Source: Mesocentrotus franciscanus (taxonomy: Eukaryota > Echinodermata > Echinoidea > Camarodonta > Strongylocentrotidae). Taken from it: a DNA stretch of 64,000 bases. The stretch lies in assembly GCA_037976565.1 (NCBI GenBank), contig CP137675.1, positions 31,013,820 to 31,077,819 on the forward strand, in the 5' to 3' direction. The notes beneath the pieces were generated by a model that saw only the letters and a list, made by a program, of their open reading frames with translations, was not told where the DNA came from and ran no database searches. A program made the translations under genes and the position numbers. This document shows positions 34,946 to 48,500 of the stretch, piece after piece. The first letter of the stretch is position 1; each line of letters opens with the position of its first letter.

Positions 34946-35186
34946 CACCTTTATTATATTGATACGACGTTATATATATTTCGTAAAGTGAATTTCATCT
35001 ACTCTGAATAGGCTATGAAATGAAAATTAAGTAATTCATGAATCCAGTGAGAGTTGGGTTTATGTAGCACTACCAGTGAATAAGAAATGGAAGATGAACT
35101 AAAGCATTAAGACACGCGGATCTTCTCCGTGTAAGAATTAATGAATAATATTGTCAATGTTTCTTGCGTTAATTTGCTGAGCCTGT

Positions 35187-36547
35187 CAAATCAAATCGCA
35201 GGTGCATTCCAAACGAAAATGCAATGCTCTGTTTGACTATGCAAGGCTTAAAGATAAACTATAGCTTTTTGGACCATTTACAAATTGATTGCCGATCGGA
35301 ATATGACAGGAATAGACAAAAGAAACGTTGCTTCCAAACAAACTTTCCAAAGGGAAATTATAAAAAGATTGGAAAGTCAATCAAATATTAATATTTGATT
35401 TTTGATTTGATTTGATTTTCTTCTGCATTCATGTAAGTACACAGTTTTTCGATAATAATAATATGAAGTACAATAAGTATTTTTCCGACAATGAATCATA
35501 AATAAGCAAATATATGTATATAAAAAATTGTTATTTTCAAAAACGAAATGATAAACTGTCATAGTTACTAAATTTCCTCAAACATTATAAAATAGTATAA
35601 AAATATTTGCGGAAGAAGGACTGTCATTGTAAGCAGTTTGCTTGATAATATGACAGCCCCAGAAAAAAAACTCATGAAATAGAGTAACACATTTATTAAG
35701 CAGAACGGATAGGTAATTTAAAGTACAAACTTTGTTGATGGTGATATTTTCCAATGCAGATGAGGATGATGATGAGGATGATGATGAGGATGATGATGAG
35801 GATGATGATGAAGAAGATGATGATGATGACGATGATGATAATGATGATGATAATGATGATGATGAAAGAAGAGATGACATTATGATAAAGACTGAAGAGT
35901 TGACACAGAAATTTTATCTTGAATATTTTGATAACAACATCTTTTTAACATTGGCTTTAAATGAGTAGAGGGAGCAACATGATTTAATAGATTCTGGGAG
36001 AGAGTTCCACAGGTCAGGACCATGGTGTCTTATGGATCTAAGGGCAATAAGTAATTTCGGGTTTACTAGATGAAAATTTGAGGAATTATTGGTAGGGTAA
36101 GAGTGAATGGTTTTATTCATAGTGTAAAAGTTGTGAAATGAAAGAGGCAGCATATTATTTAAATACTTAAACATGATCAGTAAAGTTTGTAGCGAATTTA
36201 TGTCGAATACTGTTAGGGTTTTCAGTTTGTAAAATATTGGACCTGTGTGAAATAAATATGGTGAACCAGTACATATACGAACCAGTACATATGACCAGAA
36301 AGCACATGTTTTATTTTTAATCAAAAGAGTTGTTACGTGTTATTATATAAAAAAGGGAAACAAATTATCAGTATAATTCTTATGTTAATAATGATTTAAA
36401 TGCTTTGCAAAACATATCTTAATTTCAATTCTTTGTTATGCCAATAATGATGCTTTTGTGGTTATGCCAGTTTGATTTGTATCATTGTATCTTTGAATGT
36501 TTACCATGTATACCTAATAAATCCTCTGATGAGGCAAAGAAAAACAA
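35187..36547 (-). mobile_element. Insertion with a CR1/L2-like LINE 3' fragment
   Basis: Bounded by a perfect 16-bp direct repeat AATTTGCTGAGCCTGT (35171-35186 and 36548-36563). On the minus strand, 36324-35914 reads VFDINSLQTLLIMFKYLNNM and IRHHGPDLWNSLPESIK, the C-terminal signature of CR1/L2-type proteins. A (GAT)n tract at 35757-35865 follows the fragment. Whether the whole interval is a single insertion is uncertain. Confidence 0.6.
35757..35865. repeat. (GAT)n microsatellite
   Basis: GATGATGAG-type triplets downstream (minus-strand sense) of a LINE 3' fragment. Confidence 0.9.
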
Positions 36548-36849
36548 AATTTGCTGAGCCTGTGACAGATCTTAAGAAAATCAATTGAGAACAAAAAAAG
36601 TCACAAAGTTTTGCGATAAGCCAGCATGCCTTTTAAAATTTCAATTTTACGGATGCTTATTTTGAATAGGGTGTCTATAGGACCACATTTAATTTGTATT
36701 TATTTCAGCATAAATTGTATTTACACACATTTGATAATATCAACATTTGAAGAAAAAAAGACTGGATAACTGTATGCAGAGTCATTGATCAGTTGAGAAA
36801 ATGACTTAAGTCTTCTTACAGGTCCAATAAAGTTGAAAAGAGAATGGTA

Positions 36850-36914
36850 TGAAAAGGAGCAAGTGAGAAAGAGAGGAGAGAGGGGGGCAGAGGAGAGGCA
36901 AGAGAAGAAGAGAG

Positions 36915-36945
<31 letters not shown>

Positions 36946-37052
36946 GGATATGGAGAGAGCGGAGAGAATATAGATAAAGAAAAAGAGAGGACATGGGAGA
37001 GATATAGAGAGAGAAAAGGAGAAAGAGATAGAGAGAGAGAGAGATAATAAAC
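36850..37052. repeat. (GA)n-rich tract
   Basis: About 200 bp of GAGA-rich purine sequence; the open frames are low complexity. Confidence 0.85.
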
Positions 37053-37274
37053 AATAGGTCTACTGTAGATTTGCTTTGAGTTCATTGATTTGCTCTGGTG
37101 ATACTTGCCTCACAACATTCTACTGCTGCTGTCGTTGTGGTAGTTGTTGTTGCTGTCGTGCTTTTTGGTGATGGTGGTGGTGGTGGTAGGGTAGTCTGCA
37201 GGTACAGACTCTAATTTGACACTTTTCAACAATTCCTAAAGCCTTGAGCACAGCCTAGCTCTCTCAGGCTAAAG

Positions 37275-38702
37275 TACAGAGCCTCCTGTAGTCTTGTAGT
37301 TCAAACATCGACGACTGACAAGGGCTTATGTCTGCAAACTATTGTTTGTGGTGTTTGGGTGAGTGGGGCAGCTAAAATGTATTCACCATCCCCCCCAAAA
37401 AAAAGTTACCCCAAAGCCGATTTCATAAGAATTTGATTGATGTCATCAGTCGTACAGAGCGGGGAAGTTTGTTAGTAGAGCGTCATGCTTTATAATGAAA
37501 ACCTTTCGGGAAAACCCAAAATATATAAGAGAGTAGACAGGATCGAGTACCATATTAGGTAAAGTGTGATTGTTTCACGGACGTAATAATACAATGATGT
37601 TGATCAATTATTGATGAAAGTTTTATTTACTATTGTAGAGTAAATTAAATAAAGAAATAACCTCTTGACAGCCACTGAAGAAATGGTGTAGACAGGAACC
37701 GAATTGTATATGAGTGGGGGTGGATGATTAATGAAAATACAGTAAATTTTATGCATGCCCAGACACAGACACAGACACACACACGCACACACGACACACA
37801 CCCATCCACACAAGTCATACCAAAGAGATAACACAACTGTTGTGATATCTCTTTGGTCATACCAAGCACAAGTGCGTGCGTGTTTGTGTGCAACTGAAGT
37901 TTGTATAGTAATGAAAAACTAACAAGCGTACTATAAACTCTGGGGGCCCCCACCACGAAAGGATTTTTGACGTTACCCCGAAATGTAGCTACGCTTACTA
38001 CCTACGTACACCCCTCCCGCCACATAGACCAAGAATATTTTTCCCCTACCATTTTATATACAACTCTTTCTCTCTCTCTCTCTCTGGTGCTCTGCTGTTT
38101 AGCAGGTTAATAAGCATGAAATACACTCAATTCTTTTCTCTCTTCAGCTATTACATTCATCTGTTGGTATGTATCATTTGCCTTAAAGCCATCCAACATC
38201 TGTCATATAGTTATACACATATTTATTGACATTTATTGACATTCGTAAGATTGAAATTTGTAAAAAAGAGTACTTCAAACAAAAGGTCAATATATTAATA
38301 CTAATAGCCACACCTTCGAGCGTACGTACTAGACAGAGTTTTTTTTGTCTATAAATTATACTGAAAGGAAGTGGCGAAATCCACTTAATTCATGGGAAGC
38401 ACCCCTACCCCTCACACGCTTCGACGAGTTTGGACCTTGTCTATCAAATGAGTTGCCTCATTCCCTCCCTTTAAAGATGAAAGCCCCTCCCTCTAAATTC
38501 AAGGGCCTTGGCGTAGGCTGGCTTTCTACTTTACTGTCTTACGAAGCTTAGCGGCCTAGTGAGAATATTTAGAGATATGAATGTTGAAACCCTGGACATT
38601 ATTCTAGAGCACTATAAATATCTTCCACGATTGTACTGCAACATGATTGATGGCACATCATTATTTGTTTTACTAGGAGGACGGAAAAATAATTGCCCTC
38701 CC
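37275..38702. repeat. Long repeat R2, copy A
   Basis: Contains GCCGATTTCAT, TCAGTCGTACAGAGCGGGGA, a (CA)n tract near 37760, GACGTTACCCCGAAATGTAG, a (CT)n tract and GTGCTCTGCTGTTTAGCAGG. These landmarks recur in copies B and C in the same order. Non-coding. Confidence 0.7.
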
Positions 38703-40222
38703 TCTACAGAGCCTACAGTAGTCTTCTGGCTCAGACATGACTGTTAAGCACAACGACTGACAAGGGTTTGTACCTGCAAACTAGTGGTGGTGGTGTTTTG
38801 AGGAGGGGGGCAGCTAAAATATATTCATCATCAACCTGTCTCCCCCCAAAATTACCCCACTGCCGATTTCATGAGAATTTGACTGATGTCATCAGTCGTA
38901 CAGAGCGGGGAAGTTTGTTAGTAGAGCGTCATGCTATTAAAATGAAATCCTATCGGGGAAAACCCAAAATATATAAGAGAGTAGACAGGATCGAGCACCA
39001 TATTAGGTAAAGTGTAATTGTTTAACGGACGTAATAATAAAATGATTTTGATTTTGATTTGATTTGATTTGATTCATTTATTTATTCACGGTAAAAGCCC
39101 AGTTCAGCTGTTCGGCTGTTTTACAATGGGGCCATGCATATACAATAAAAATACAAAGTAATCATAAGAACAAAACTATATATCATATAAAGAATAACGA
39201 AATAGTAGAATTACTGATGACACACCGTGTAGAGATAAATTATATGAAATATGTATGCATGTATACATCAATGGTAGATCAATTATTGATGAAAGTTTTA
39301 TTTTCTATTGTAGAGTAAATTAAATAGAGAAAAAGCCTCTTGTCAGCCACTGAAAAAGTGGTGTAGTATATGAGTGGGGGTGAAAATACAGTAAATTTTA
39401 TGCTTGCCCAGACACAGACACGCACACACACACTACACACACACACACACACACACACCCACACACACACACCCATCCACACAAGTCATACCAAGCACAA
39501 GTGTGTGCGTGTTTGTGTGCACATGAACAAGCGTACTATAGGAAAGGGCCTTATCATAGAAACTCTGGGGGCCCCCACCGCGAAAGGATTGTTGACGTTA
39601 CCCCGAAATGTAGCTACGCTTCCTACCTTCGAACACCCCCTCCCGCCACATAGACCAAGCATAACGGTATTGTGATGAAACTTTGAATCACGATCGCTGA
39701 AATTAGACTTTTTATATATTTTATTTTTGAGTTTTTTAATCTTGTAACTATATGTCCAAACTTTTTCATTATTGTTATTGTTGTTCTTATAATTATTCCC
39801 TCTTCTCCTATTATTGCTTTAATAACTAGCTTATAACTAGCATTGTATATGATAATTGCTACACTTTTGCTCTGTTTCCATCGGAACCTGGGGGAGTGCT
39901 GATTGTACACCCCATCCCCCAAACCTAAATTTCTGGGGTGCATTACCCCCACTCCACCCCCATCTCCCCGTTATCTATACGCCCCTTGCAATGAAGAAGA
40001 AAATAATATGGCAGTGATAAAGTGTATCAGTATGAATTGATCAAAAATTAGTGATAGTCTAAAAGAGGCTGCCGGCAATTTTCACTCGCTAAAATAAGCC
40101 TTTTATGGAACACATTTCATTTCCTTAGGTTTAATTCCATAAAAGAGTAAAAGAAATATGAACACATACCGCAATTCAATAAAAAGGAAATTGAGAACCT
40201 AAGTCACCACCGCCGGCTATAA
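38703..40222. repeat. Long repeat R2, copy B
   Basis: Shares the landmarks of copy A up to the CCCGCCACATAGACCAAGCA region, and CCGCAATTCAA with GTCACCACC near 40170-40210. A LINE 3' tail with (GATTT)n lies inside at about 39040-39200, and a (CA)n tract at 39410-39475. Confidence 0.6.
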
Positions 40223-41424
40223 GCAGGGGCGCTGGAAGTGGGGAGGGGGCAGAGGGGGGCGAGTGGGGGGCAAAACGCATTTTCGCCCCCTCCCGAAAAA
40301 AATCAGCAGTAAAGGAGTAAAAATGGTGTATTTTTTTACCAAAAATAAAATAAAAAATGAATTGAATCACATAAAAATTACATTCCATTCAAAGAAAAGG
40401 AGAGTAAACAGGAATTAAACTTCTTAAACATTCCTCATGCCCCTATATTCAACAATAATTAGTGGAGGATTTTATAATAGCGTTACGCGCATATCGTGGA
40501 TATATTGTGAGAGGATGGAAAGCGTGTGGTGTTTTTTTCATAGGAGTGAAAAGACATGAGCCCCTGAACACTGGCGAACTAATGGGGGGGGGGCGGGCTT
40601 GGGGGGCAGTTACCCCCCACATAAAATTCAAACGTGGTTTATTTCTTATTCGAAACCAGTAATATACAAATGTTGCTAAAATGATATGATTTTCCCGGAT
40701 TTTTTCTCAACTGCCAGTGTCACAAAATGAGGTATCAAATTATGCTCATCTGACCGTAATTAACTGCCTAACACCCCTGAGCTTACGGGGGCTCCGCCCC
40801 CTGGACTTCACCAACGGCCCTAATGCGGGCCTCTGGATGCTCATCTCACCGTAATTAAATACCTGAAACCCCTGAGCTTCCGGGGGCTCTGCCTCCTGGA
40901 CCCCACCACAAGCCTTAAGGAGGGCCCCTGGATGCTCATCTGACCGTAATTAAATGCCGAAAACCCCTGAGCTTCCGGGGGCTCAGCCCCTGGACCCCCG
41001 CCAATTAGTGACCTGCCAGTGTCACAAATAAGGTATCAAAATATGCTCATCTTACCGTAATTAAATGCCTAAAACCCCTGAGCTTCATGGGGCTCAGCCC
41101 CCTGGACCCCCGCCAATTAGTGACCTGCCAGTGTCACAAACAAGGTATCAAAATATACTCATCTGACCGTAATTAAAAGCCTAAAACCCCTGAGCTTCCG
41201 GGGGCTCCCACGCCAATTATTTACCTGCCAGTGTCACAAATAAGGTATCTAAATATGCTTATCTGACCGTAATTTACTGCCTAAAACCCCAGAGTTTCCG
41301 GGGCTCCGCCCCTTGACCTTTTTGCTCATTACGCCACTGCCCCTGAAAGGTGAGCCCCCTGGAATGTTTGCCCCCCCCCCAATCCCAAACTGCTTCAGGC
41401 GGGCCTGGCTATTAGTATTACCTT
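40223..41424. repeat. G/C-rich insertion with six tandem units
   Basis: Between the R2 B and C landmarks. At 40743-41319 six units of about 95-112 bp each contain CTCATCTGACCGTAATTAA followed by CCCCTGAGCTTCCGGGGGCT. The left end CAGGGGCGCTGG looks hAT-like but no matching right end was found. Confidence 0.6.
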
Positions 41425-42135
41425 ACATTCTACTCTCGTGTCTTAAGACTGGATTGCATCACAAAAACGAAAGTGGGTATTCCCCATATGATACCGCGTA
41501 AGTAGATGTGAGAGTAGACAGGAACACAATATTAGGTAAAGTGTGATTGTTTTACGTAATGATACATTGATTTTAATTAATTATTGATGAAAGTGCAATG
41601 CTTCATTTTCTATTGTAGAGTAAAAATTAAATAAAGAAGAAACCTCTTGATAGCCACTGAAGCAGTGACGTAGACAGGTCCCCAATTGTATATGAGTGGG
41701 GGTGGATGATTAATGAAAATACAGTAAATTGTATGCATGCCCAGACACACACACAGACACACACTCACACAGACACGAACACACACACACACACGCACAC
41801 ACAGACACATCAAACACAATTCCGTGCGTTTTTGTGTGCACGGGAAGTTTGTATAGTATTGAAAAACTTTGTTTAATCAATTATTGGTGAAAGTTCAATG
41901 TTTCAATTTCTATTGTAGAGTAAATTAAAATAAAGAAATAACCTCTAAACAGCCACTGAAGCAGTGGTGTAGACAGGTCCCTAATTGCATGTGGTAGGGG
42001 GTTGATCATTAATGAATATACAGCAAATGTTATGCATGCCCAGACACAGACAGAGACACAGACATACTCACCTCACCCCCCATATCAAACACAAGTGCGT
42101 GTGTGTTTGTGTGCACGGGAAAAGCGTACAATAGG
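41425..42135. repeat. Long repeat R2, copy C, left part
   Basis: Shares GAAAGTGGGTATTCCCCATA, ATTAGGTAAAGTGTGATTGT and two (CA)n stretches with the other copies; part of the unit is itself repeated near 41870. It stops at GGCCTT where the LINE begins and resumes at about 55060. Confidence 0.6.
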
Positions 42136-42280
42136 ATAGGCCTTCTTCTTCTTCTTCCGGTTAAGTACAGACCGCCGTTGGCGTATTATCGTACTTGTGC
42201 TTGTCGAGTGCCCAGATGAATAGTGCAAGTAAAAATCTCACTACAAGTTGATGCTATGTGCGGCTAAAAAAAAAAAAGGC

Positions 42281-43151
42281 TTAACGAAGCCTCATTTGTT
42301 GCACCCCCTGCTTGAAGATCGCTAAGGAGGTGCTGTTAACTATACTCGCTGGGATGGAGTTCCATAGTCTGATTGCATCAGGAAAGAATGTCTTTTGATA
42401 CGTTTGGGTTCTGGCGTAGGGATTTGGAACTTGTTTGGATTCCCACGTGTAGATGGCCCGGTGGCTGGAATGAGGTGTACGTCAGGAATGTCAATTAGCC
42501 TGTGGATTATGCAGTAGACCATACATACTCTCTGTTGGGCCCTTCTTTCCTGGAGTGTGGTCCACTGGAGTTGCTTTAGCATATCAGCTACGCTGCTTGT
42601 ACGTCTAAAGTCTCCTAAAGCGAAGCGGGCATAGCGACGTTGTACCATTTCTAATCTTGCGATGTTCTTCTGAGTAAATGGGTCCCATACCACAGCAGCA
42701 TACTCCAGTACTGGAAGGACGAGTGTTTTGTAGCACAACACTTTTGTCTTGAGAGGACAGTCTCTGATATTTCTCTGCAGGAAGCTGCTAACAGAATTTG
42801 CCGACTTGGCAATGGCATCCACATGGTGATTCCACTTCATGTTTTCCTGAAAGTTAACACCAAGGTATCTTGCTTTCTCAGTTTCCTTTAGAGGCGTTCC
42901 ATGAATGCAGTAAGGTGTTGAGCTCCTGAGTGCTTTCCTCTTATTGGTGACATGCATAACTTGGCATTTCTGCGGGTGAAATTGCATAAGCCAGTCTGCT
43001 TCCCATACATGAAGAGCATCCAGGTCCCTCTGCAGTTGTTCAGTATCTTCCTCTGTCTTAACCTTTCTGTACATGATGCAGTCATCAGCAAAGAGCCGCA
43101 CCGTAGACTGTGTGGAGACATACTCGGGGAGGTCGTTAATGAAGAGAAGGA
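42281..43151 (-). pseudogene. LINE protein, C-terminal part: reverse transcriptase motif C to end
   Basis: Continues as LLFINDLPEYVSTQ and VRLFADDCIMYRKVK, then YLGVNFQENMKWNHHVD and LVLPVLEYAAVVWDPF. A frameshift near 42390 moves the frame to FFPDAIRLWNSIPASIVNS, which ends at a stop at 42281-42283. Confidence 0.85.
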
Positions 43152-43182
43152 CCCTGATAGCAGACTGACGTCTTAAAGACGT

Positions 43183-44386
43183 CATAAATTGGTCGTAAAG
43201 TGGTAAACACGTCGTACGTCGTATGGACGACGTCATAACGACGTCATTATGTCGTCTTCAAAAGACTATTTTTTCCAAGATAATTTGTGTCGTATTGACG
43301 ACGTCATTACGACGTCGTTATGACGTCTTTAAAAACTATTTTTTCCAAGATATTTTTGTCGCATTGACGACGTCATTACGACGTCATTATGGCGTCTTCA
43401 AAAGACTATTTTTTCCAATATAATTTGTGTCGTATTGACGACGTCATTACGACGTCGTTATGACGTCTTTAAAAAAACTTTTTTTTCAAGATAATTTTTG
43501 TCGTATTGACGACGTCATTACGACAACATTTTGACGTCTTTAAAGACTATATTTTCCAAGATAATTTTTGTCGTATTGACGACGTCATTATGACGACTTA
43601 AAAGACTATTTTTCTAAGATAATTTTTGTCGTATTTACGACGTCATTACGACGTCATTATGACGTCTTTAAAAGATTAATTTTTCCAAGATAATTTTTGT
43701 CGTATTGACGACGTCATTATGACGACTTTAAAGACTATTTTTCCAAGATAATTTTTGTCGTATTGACGACGTCATTACGACAACATTATGACGTCTTTAA
43801 AAGACTATTTTTCCAATAAAATTTATGTCGTAATGACGACGTTATTACGAAGTCATTATGACGTCTTTAAATGACTACTTTTTCCAAGATAATTTTTGTC
43901 ATATTGACGACGTCATTACGACAACATTTTGACGTCTTTAAAAGACTATTTTTGCTAATATAATTTTTGTCGTATAGACGACGTAATTATGACGGCTTGC
44001 GAAGACTATTATTTGTCATTAATTTTTGTCGTATGGACGACGTTATTACGACATCATTATGACGCGTCTTTAAATGACTATTCTTTCCAATATAATCTTT
44101 GTCGTATTGACGACGTTAATTTGACGTCATTATGACGTCTTTAAAAGGCTATTCTTTCCAATGAATTTTTGTCGTATGGACGACGTAATTATGACGTCTT
44201 TCGAAGAATATTAATTGTCATTAATTTTTGTTGTATGGACGACGTTATTATGACGTCTTTAAAAGTCTATTTTCTTCCGTAATAATTTTTGTCGTGTGGA
44301 CGATGTCATATGACGTCTTTCAAAGACTATTATTTGTCATTATTTTTTTGTCGTATGGACGACGTTATTACGTCATTTGACGTCTT
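43183..44386. repeat. Left subterminal GACGTC array
   Basis: About sixteen degenerate units of roughly 73 bp, each with TCGTATTGACGACGTCATTA, GACGTCTTTAAAAGACTA and TTTTCCAAGATAATTTTTGT. Confidence 0.9.
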
Positions 44387-45315
44387 TATAAAAAAAAAGA
44401 GAACAGTAGAAACCAAAAGAAACCATTAGGATCAAATATGAGCATTTGTCACTGAGTAAATAGGGCAATTATCAGAGGTGAAAATGGGGAACTTCTTTGC
44501 CCCCAATCATTAGTCATTATCAGATTGTGCACCATCTTGACATGCAAAGGTCTGCAATATCGATCAAGACTAAACATGCTCTAATCTCGCTATTTGAAAA
44601 AGGCTGTGTGTGTGATACTCAAGGCCGTAGGCTACACAATACATTACAATGTGTATATGTACTGTATATATAGTATGCATTGGGAGCTGATCGGAGTGTA
44701 AATGGCCGTTATACAGCTGCCATTGTACAGTGCAGTACTCTGTTTTCCCCTGCTAATCTACAGTATGGGTAAGTCTTAGAATTACCTAATTTATTTACAA
44801 AATGTACATAAATCTATAGTTACTGTTTTCTGTTCTGAAAAGTTGACATGCATGTTTAATATGTATGTCTAATGATTGTGAGCTCGGACTTTCAACACCT
44901 GCTGACAAAAGTAGTCCCGTGTACTGATAATTGTGTCATAATGCAGGCAGCTTGGTGCTGTATGTACTACGTCCATGCTGTTCCCTTCTATGTATTTTTA
45001 TGTAACATCTTGATCCTGTTGATGGGATGCATGGTTGGGGCATCATTTGAAGCAAAGTTTATTCATTTGCCTACACATGACTTTAAAGGAAATCCAACCT
45101 GAATATACAACTAGATCTAGTCTACTCTCAAACTAAAAGAAAGTAGAAAAATAAGAGAAGCAAACTGATGAAAGTTTCAATAAAATCTGACTAGGTCTAG
45201 ATATTCTGATTAGTCTGATTTGGGTAGGGTCGGCTCCTCTCTTTAGACTTAGAAACAGAAGCCGACCATAGGGTCTGCTCTGCAAACAATTCTGGGCGCT
45301 AGTGTAATTGATGTA
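44387..45315. other. Unassigned interior of the GACGTC-array element
   Basis: Short open frames such as 44872-45102 show no recognisable domain. CATCATTTGAAGCAAAG and similar stretches are unremarkable. Confidence 0.4.
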
Positions 45316-45778
45316 GAGGTGTCGTGGTCAGTGGACACGTCGCCGGACTGTCGATCACAACTGGTCCGCGGTTCGAGTCCCGCCGCGGCACTAATGTCCT
45401 TTGGCAAGACATTGATCTACATTTGCCACACTCCACCCAGGTGAAGTAAATGGGGACCTGGGCCCCGTCTTACAAAGAGTTACGATTGATCCAAATCAAT
45501 CGTAAGTCCTCCAATCAATCGCAAGTTTGCATTCTCCTATCTCTTATGTACATGGTTGCGATTGATATCAATCGCAAATAAGTTACGATTGATATCAACT
45601 CTTTGTAATACGGGCCCTGGTAGGAATTCATTCCTTGAAATGCAGAGCACGTGACAGCTGCTCTGCTAAAGCCAGGGTAATTATGTTGCATTATTGTAGA
45701 GCGCTTACTAAGTAACTTAGAGACTTCTGATAAAGTAAGTGTTAGGCGCTATATAAGCAAATATAATTATTATTATTA
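45316..45778 (+). mobile_element. tRNA-derived SINE, interrupted by a MITE
   Basis: Head GAGGTGTCGTGGTCAGTGG, B-box GGTTCGAGTCC followed by a near-complete acceptor stem (GGTGTCG with CGGCACT), body with CTAATGTCCTTTGGCAAGAC and CTCCACCCAGGTG, tail GGCGCTATATAAGC and (ATT)n. The MITE at 45460-45617 splits the body at CCTGG. Confidence 0.8.
45460..45617. mobile_element. Palindromic MITE nested in the SINE
   Basis: Ends GGGCCCCGTCTTACAAAGAG and CTCTTTGTAATACGGGCCC are inverted copies. Repeated TTACGATTGAT and ATCAATCGTAA lie inside. Confidence 0.8.
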
Positions 45779-46863
45779 GTGTAGTTTCGTATCCATTTTT
45801 TAAAACCCTAACCCTAACGGCGTGGAGATACCCTACTAAAACATAACCCAAAATCAACTAAATCTTCATCAATTGTTCAAATAATGGTCATGATTTAAAA
45901 GTAGTTATGTTTCTTACCCCTTTCGTGTCAATTTTCTTATCTTTTTTTGGATTATTTTTCCTAAAAATGAAGGCTTAAAATATACACTTTCTCACGTGAT
46001 TCACGGCAAACTGCCTACCGTACGCCTGCCTCACATCTGCTGTGAGTAATGTCAGTTTTGAGAATTTAGTGCTTTATTATTTTAAAAATAAAAAAATTGG
46101 TTATTTGCGCAGCTAAATGATTTGAATTAATTGCAATTTTTATAAGACTGGGCCCAGATGTCTGGAAATTGAGCTTTGTGAGTGCGATGCGCAGAGGAAT
46201 AAAGCATTGTGACTTGTGTCACATACATATAACCTTAAACAAGTCGTTTCTACAGAGTTTAGTCTTTAGACAGCAAATGTATCAGAAAAAACTTCACCTT
46301 TGAAGACGTGCACAAATTTGTGTTACCATAAATTGTTTTAATGGTATAAATTCTAATCAATTCATGGTGTGTTCCTATAGGCTACCGTAAACACAAGCCT
46401 TTATCTGGAAATAATCGGTTACACCCGTAAATGGTAAACAAAATTCTTTCCCCACAGGCTGTACAAAGAAGTTTGTAGTAGGCCTATACATGTGTTGCAC
46501 ATGCATACATTATCAACCATTCATTTTGTTTTAACGTTATTTATTTTCTCATTAATTGTAGGCATCTTTTTAACATCTTTCGTCAAAGCAGTGGATTCAA
46601 AGCACATTGTGGCCACAATAGATTGGATTGACGTGAGACGTACCATGCAGAAAATGCTACTTTCTCTCAGCCTTCTGGATGTTCCTTAAGGATCAGCAGC
46701 CTCATGAAAAAGTCGAAGCCATTATCGGTAAATGTGTACATGTACTTGTATTATTTTTGTACATTTTTGTCATATTGTGCATGATCACCGACTAATTAGA
46801 CACTACAGAATTGATCATTTCACTCGAAAGGCGTATTTTTCCTTACCGGTAGTTTCAAATATA

Positions 46864-47033
46864 CAGTCAAACCTGTCTATAGCGACCGCCCAAGGAAACA
46901 CAAAAAGTGGTCTTTGTAGACAGGTGGTCTTTGTAGACAGGTTCCTTTAGTACATTTTTCAATGAGAAACCATTTTCAAGGGAAACAAAAATGTGGTCCT
47001 TGTAGACAGGTGGTCACTAAAGCAGGTTTGACT
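46864..47033. mobile_element. MITE with CAGTCAAACCTG terminal inverted repeats
   Basis: CAGTCAAACCTGTCTATAGC at the left and AGCAGGTTTGACTA at the right, with flanking TA. TA targets suggest a Tc1/mariner-type origin. GTGGTCTTTGTAGACAGG is tandemly repeated inside. Confidence 0.7.
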
Positions 47034-48500
47034 ATATATACCGGTATATATAATTCAATTAATTTCAGATCACTAAAACCTGCAGGTATGTTGCAATAAC
47101 CGACCATATTTTGCGAGTTTCAAACATTTTTATTTCCCCTTCAGCATAGGTCAAGGAGCTTTTATTCTACCCTCATCAGCAAACTAGAATTGTATTGATA
47201 ATTTACAAAAACAATCCTGAATCACGTTTTGCATTGCCAACAAAAGTTTAAAATCCAAAGGTGTGTTTACATTATGTTTGTGAGCAATGAGAAATTATTT
47301 CTGATAAATCTTACCAAGCAGTAATTTTCTGGCAGAATTCATTATTTAATTAATTGTTTACATTTCAGTTTTAAAATATATAACAGTTTTTTCTTAATTG
47401 TATTCCTTTCTTTTTGCTTTCTTCATCCATTAGAATTATTTGCGCCTATGTACCGGGATCTGAAAGCAGTGCATAATACAGGAGATTCCACCCAAAAGCT
47501 AAACCGTGAGTCCAAGCTGAAGAGGAATATTTCCAAAATGATGTCTACACTCACCCGATAGCATAACTGCAAGAAATATTTCAGGTTATTTTTCCCTCCA
47601 TTGATTATAGAGAGAGAGATTGGGGGAGGGGATGGGGAGGGGTGAGGTGTAGCCACAAACCTGAATGGCAAAGCTGTAGAACTGAATCATGTCACTTGCA
47701 ATTTTAACGAATTACAGGGTTTACAAACTGACATAATGATTTGGGTAAAAAAATCAGTATTTTGCGTATATTTGTAATTACTATTTATGAAGTTGACCTG
47801 TTTCATATACTTATGTCGTACACTTGATATGCTCTGTCTCATGCTCACCCCCACCCCTTTGTATCGGTTCCTAAAACCTGTGTATGATATAAGTTGGTAA
47901 TAGAGAAAAATTGAGTGAGGTAAATGCAATACAAATCGATTCCATTCTTAAGCAATTAAGACTTGCTCAGGTACGGCACGTGAACCGCCAACAAATTTTA
48001 AAAATGATGCAGATTTGGTTTATGTGTAAAGTGAAGTATGTTTTGGACTGCGCGTATTCAGTGAGCTTTGTTTTATAATATACAGAAATGTAAAGCATAT
48101 TGAACTTTATGTCAACATTAAAAAATACTCTGCGGTTTTGAATGTTTTGCAGCATCATATCTGAACGAGCCATAAAGGGACTTAGTTACATTGTTCAGAT
48201 GAGAGATAATGGTGCTAAGGTATTGACTTCAATGTTAGATGTACAATTAAAGATAATATGAAAGTTCAGTGAAAAAGACCATTATTAATGATAACAATTG
48301 GGAAAAACTGATGTGGTCAATTCCTTAATTCTCCCAATTATATTATTATAATTTAATTTAATTTTAGGTGAATGTAAATCATCACAAAGCAAAGAATTGG
48401 CTCTATATACCTTTTCCAAACATTTAAGTGTTGAAAGTTTTTAAAGGCCTGTTTTATATCTTATTTTCAGCTCAGACGAGATGCGCAGTACACTAAGCTT
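47034..48500. other. Unassigned interior of the GACGTC-array element
   Basis: AT-rich sequence with a short frame near 47434-47560 (ELFAPMYRDLKAVHNTG) preceded by an AG, possibly an exon remnant. No family recognised. Confidence 0.35.

Noticed and set aside
40223..41345. A third hAT element starting CAGGGGCG
   Set aside because: No matching right terminus or 8-bp duplication could be found.
42340..43236. A host gene of 298 codons
   Set aside because: It is the C-terminal part of a reverse transcriptase, and its first residues are read from the inserted element.
45316..45395. A tRNA gene
   Set aside because: It has an A-box, a B-box and a partial acceptor stem, but no convincing anticodon arm, and it continues into a SINE body shared with other copies.
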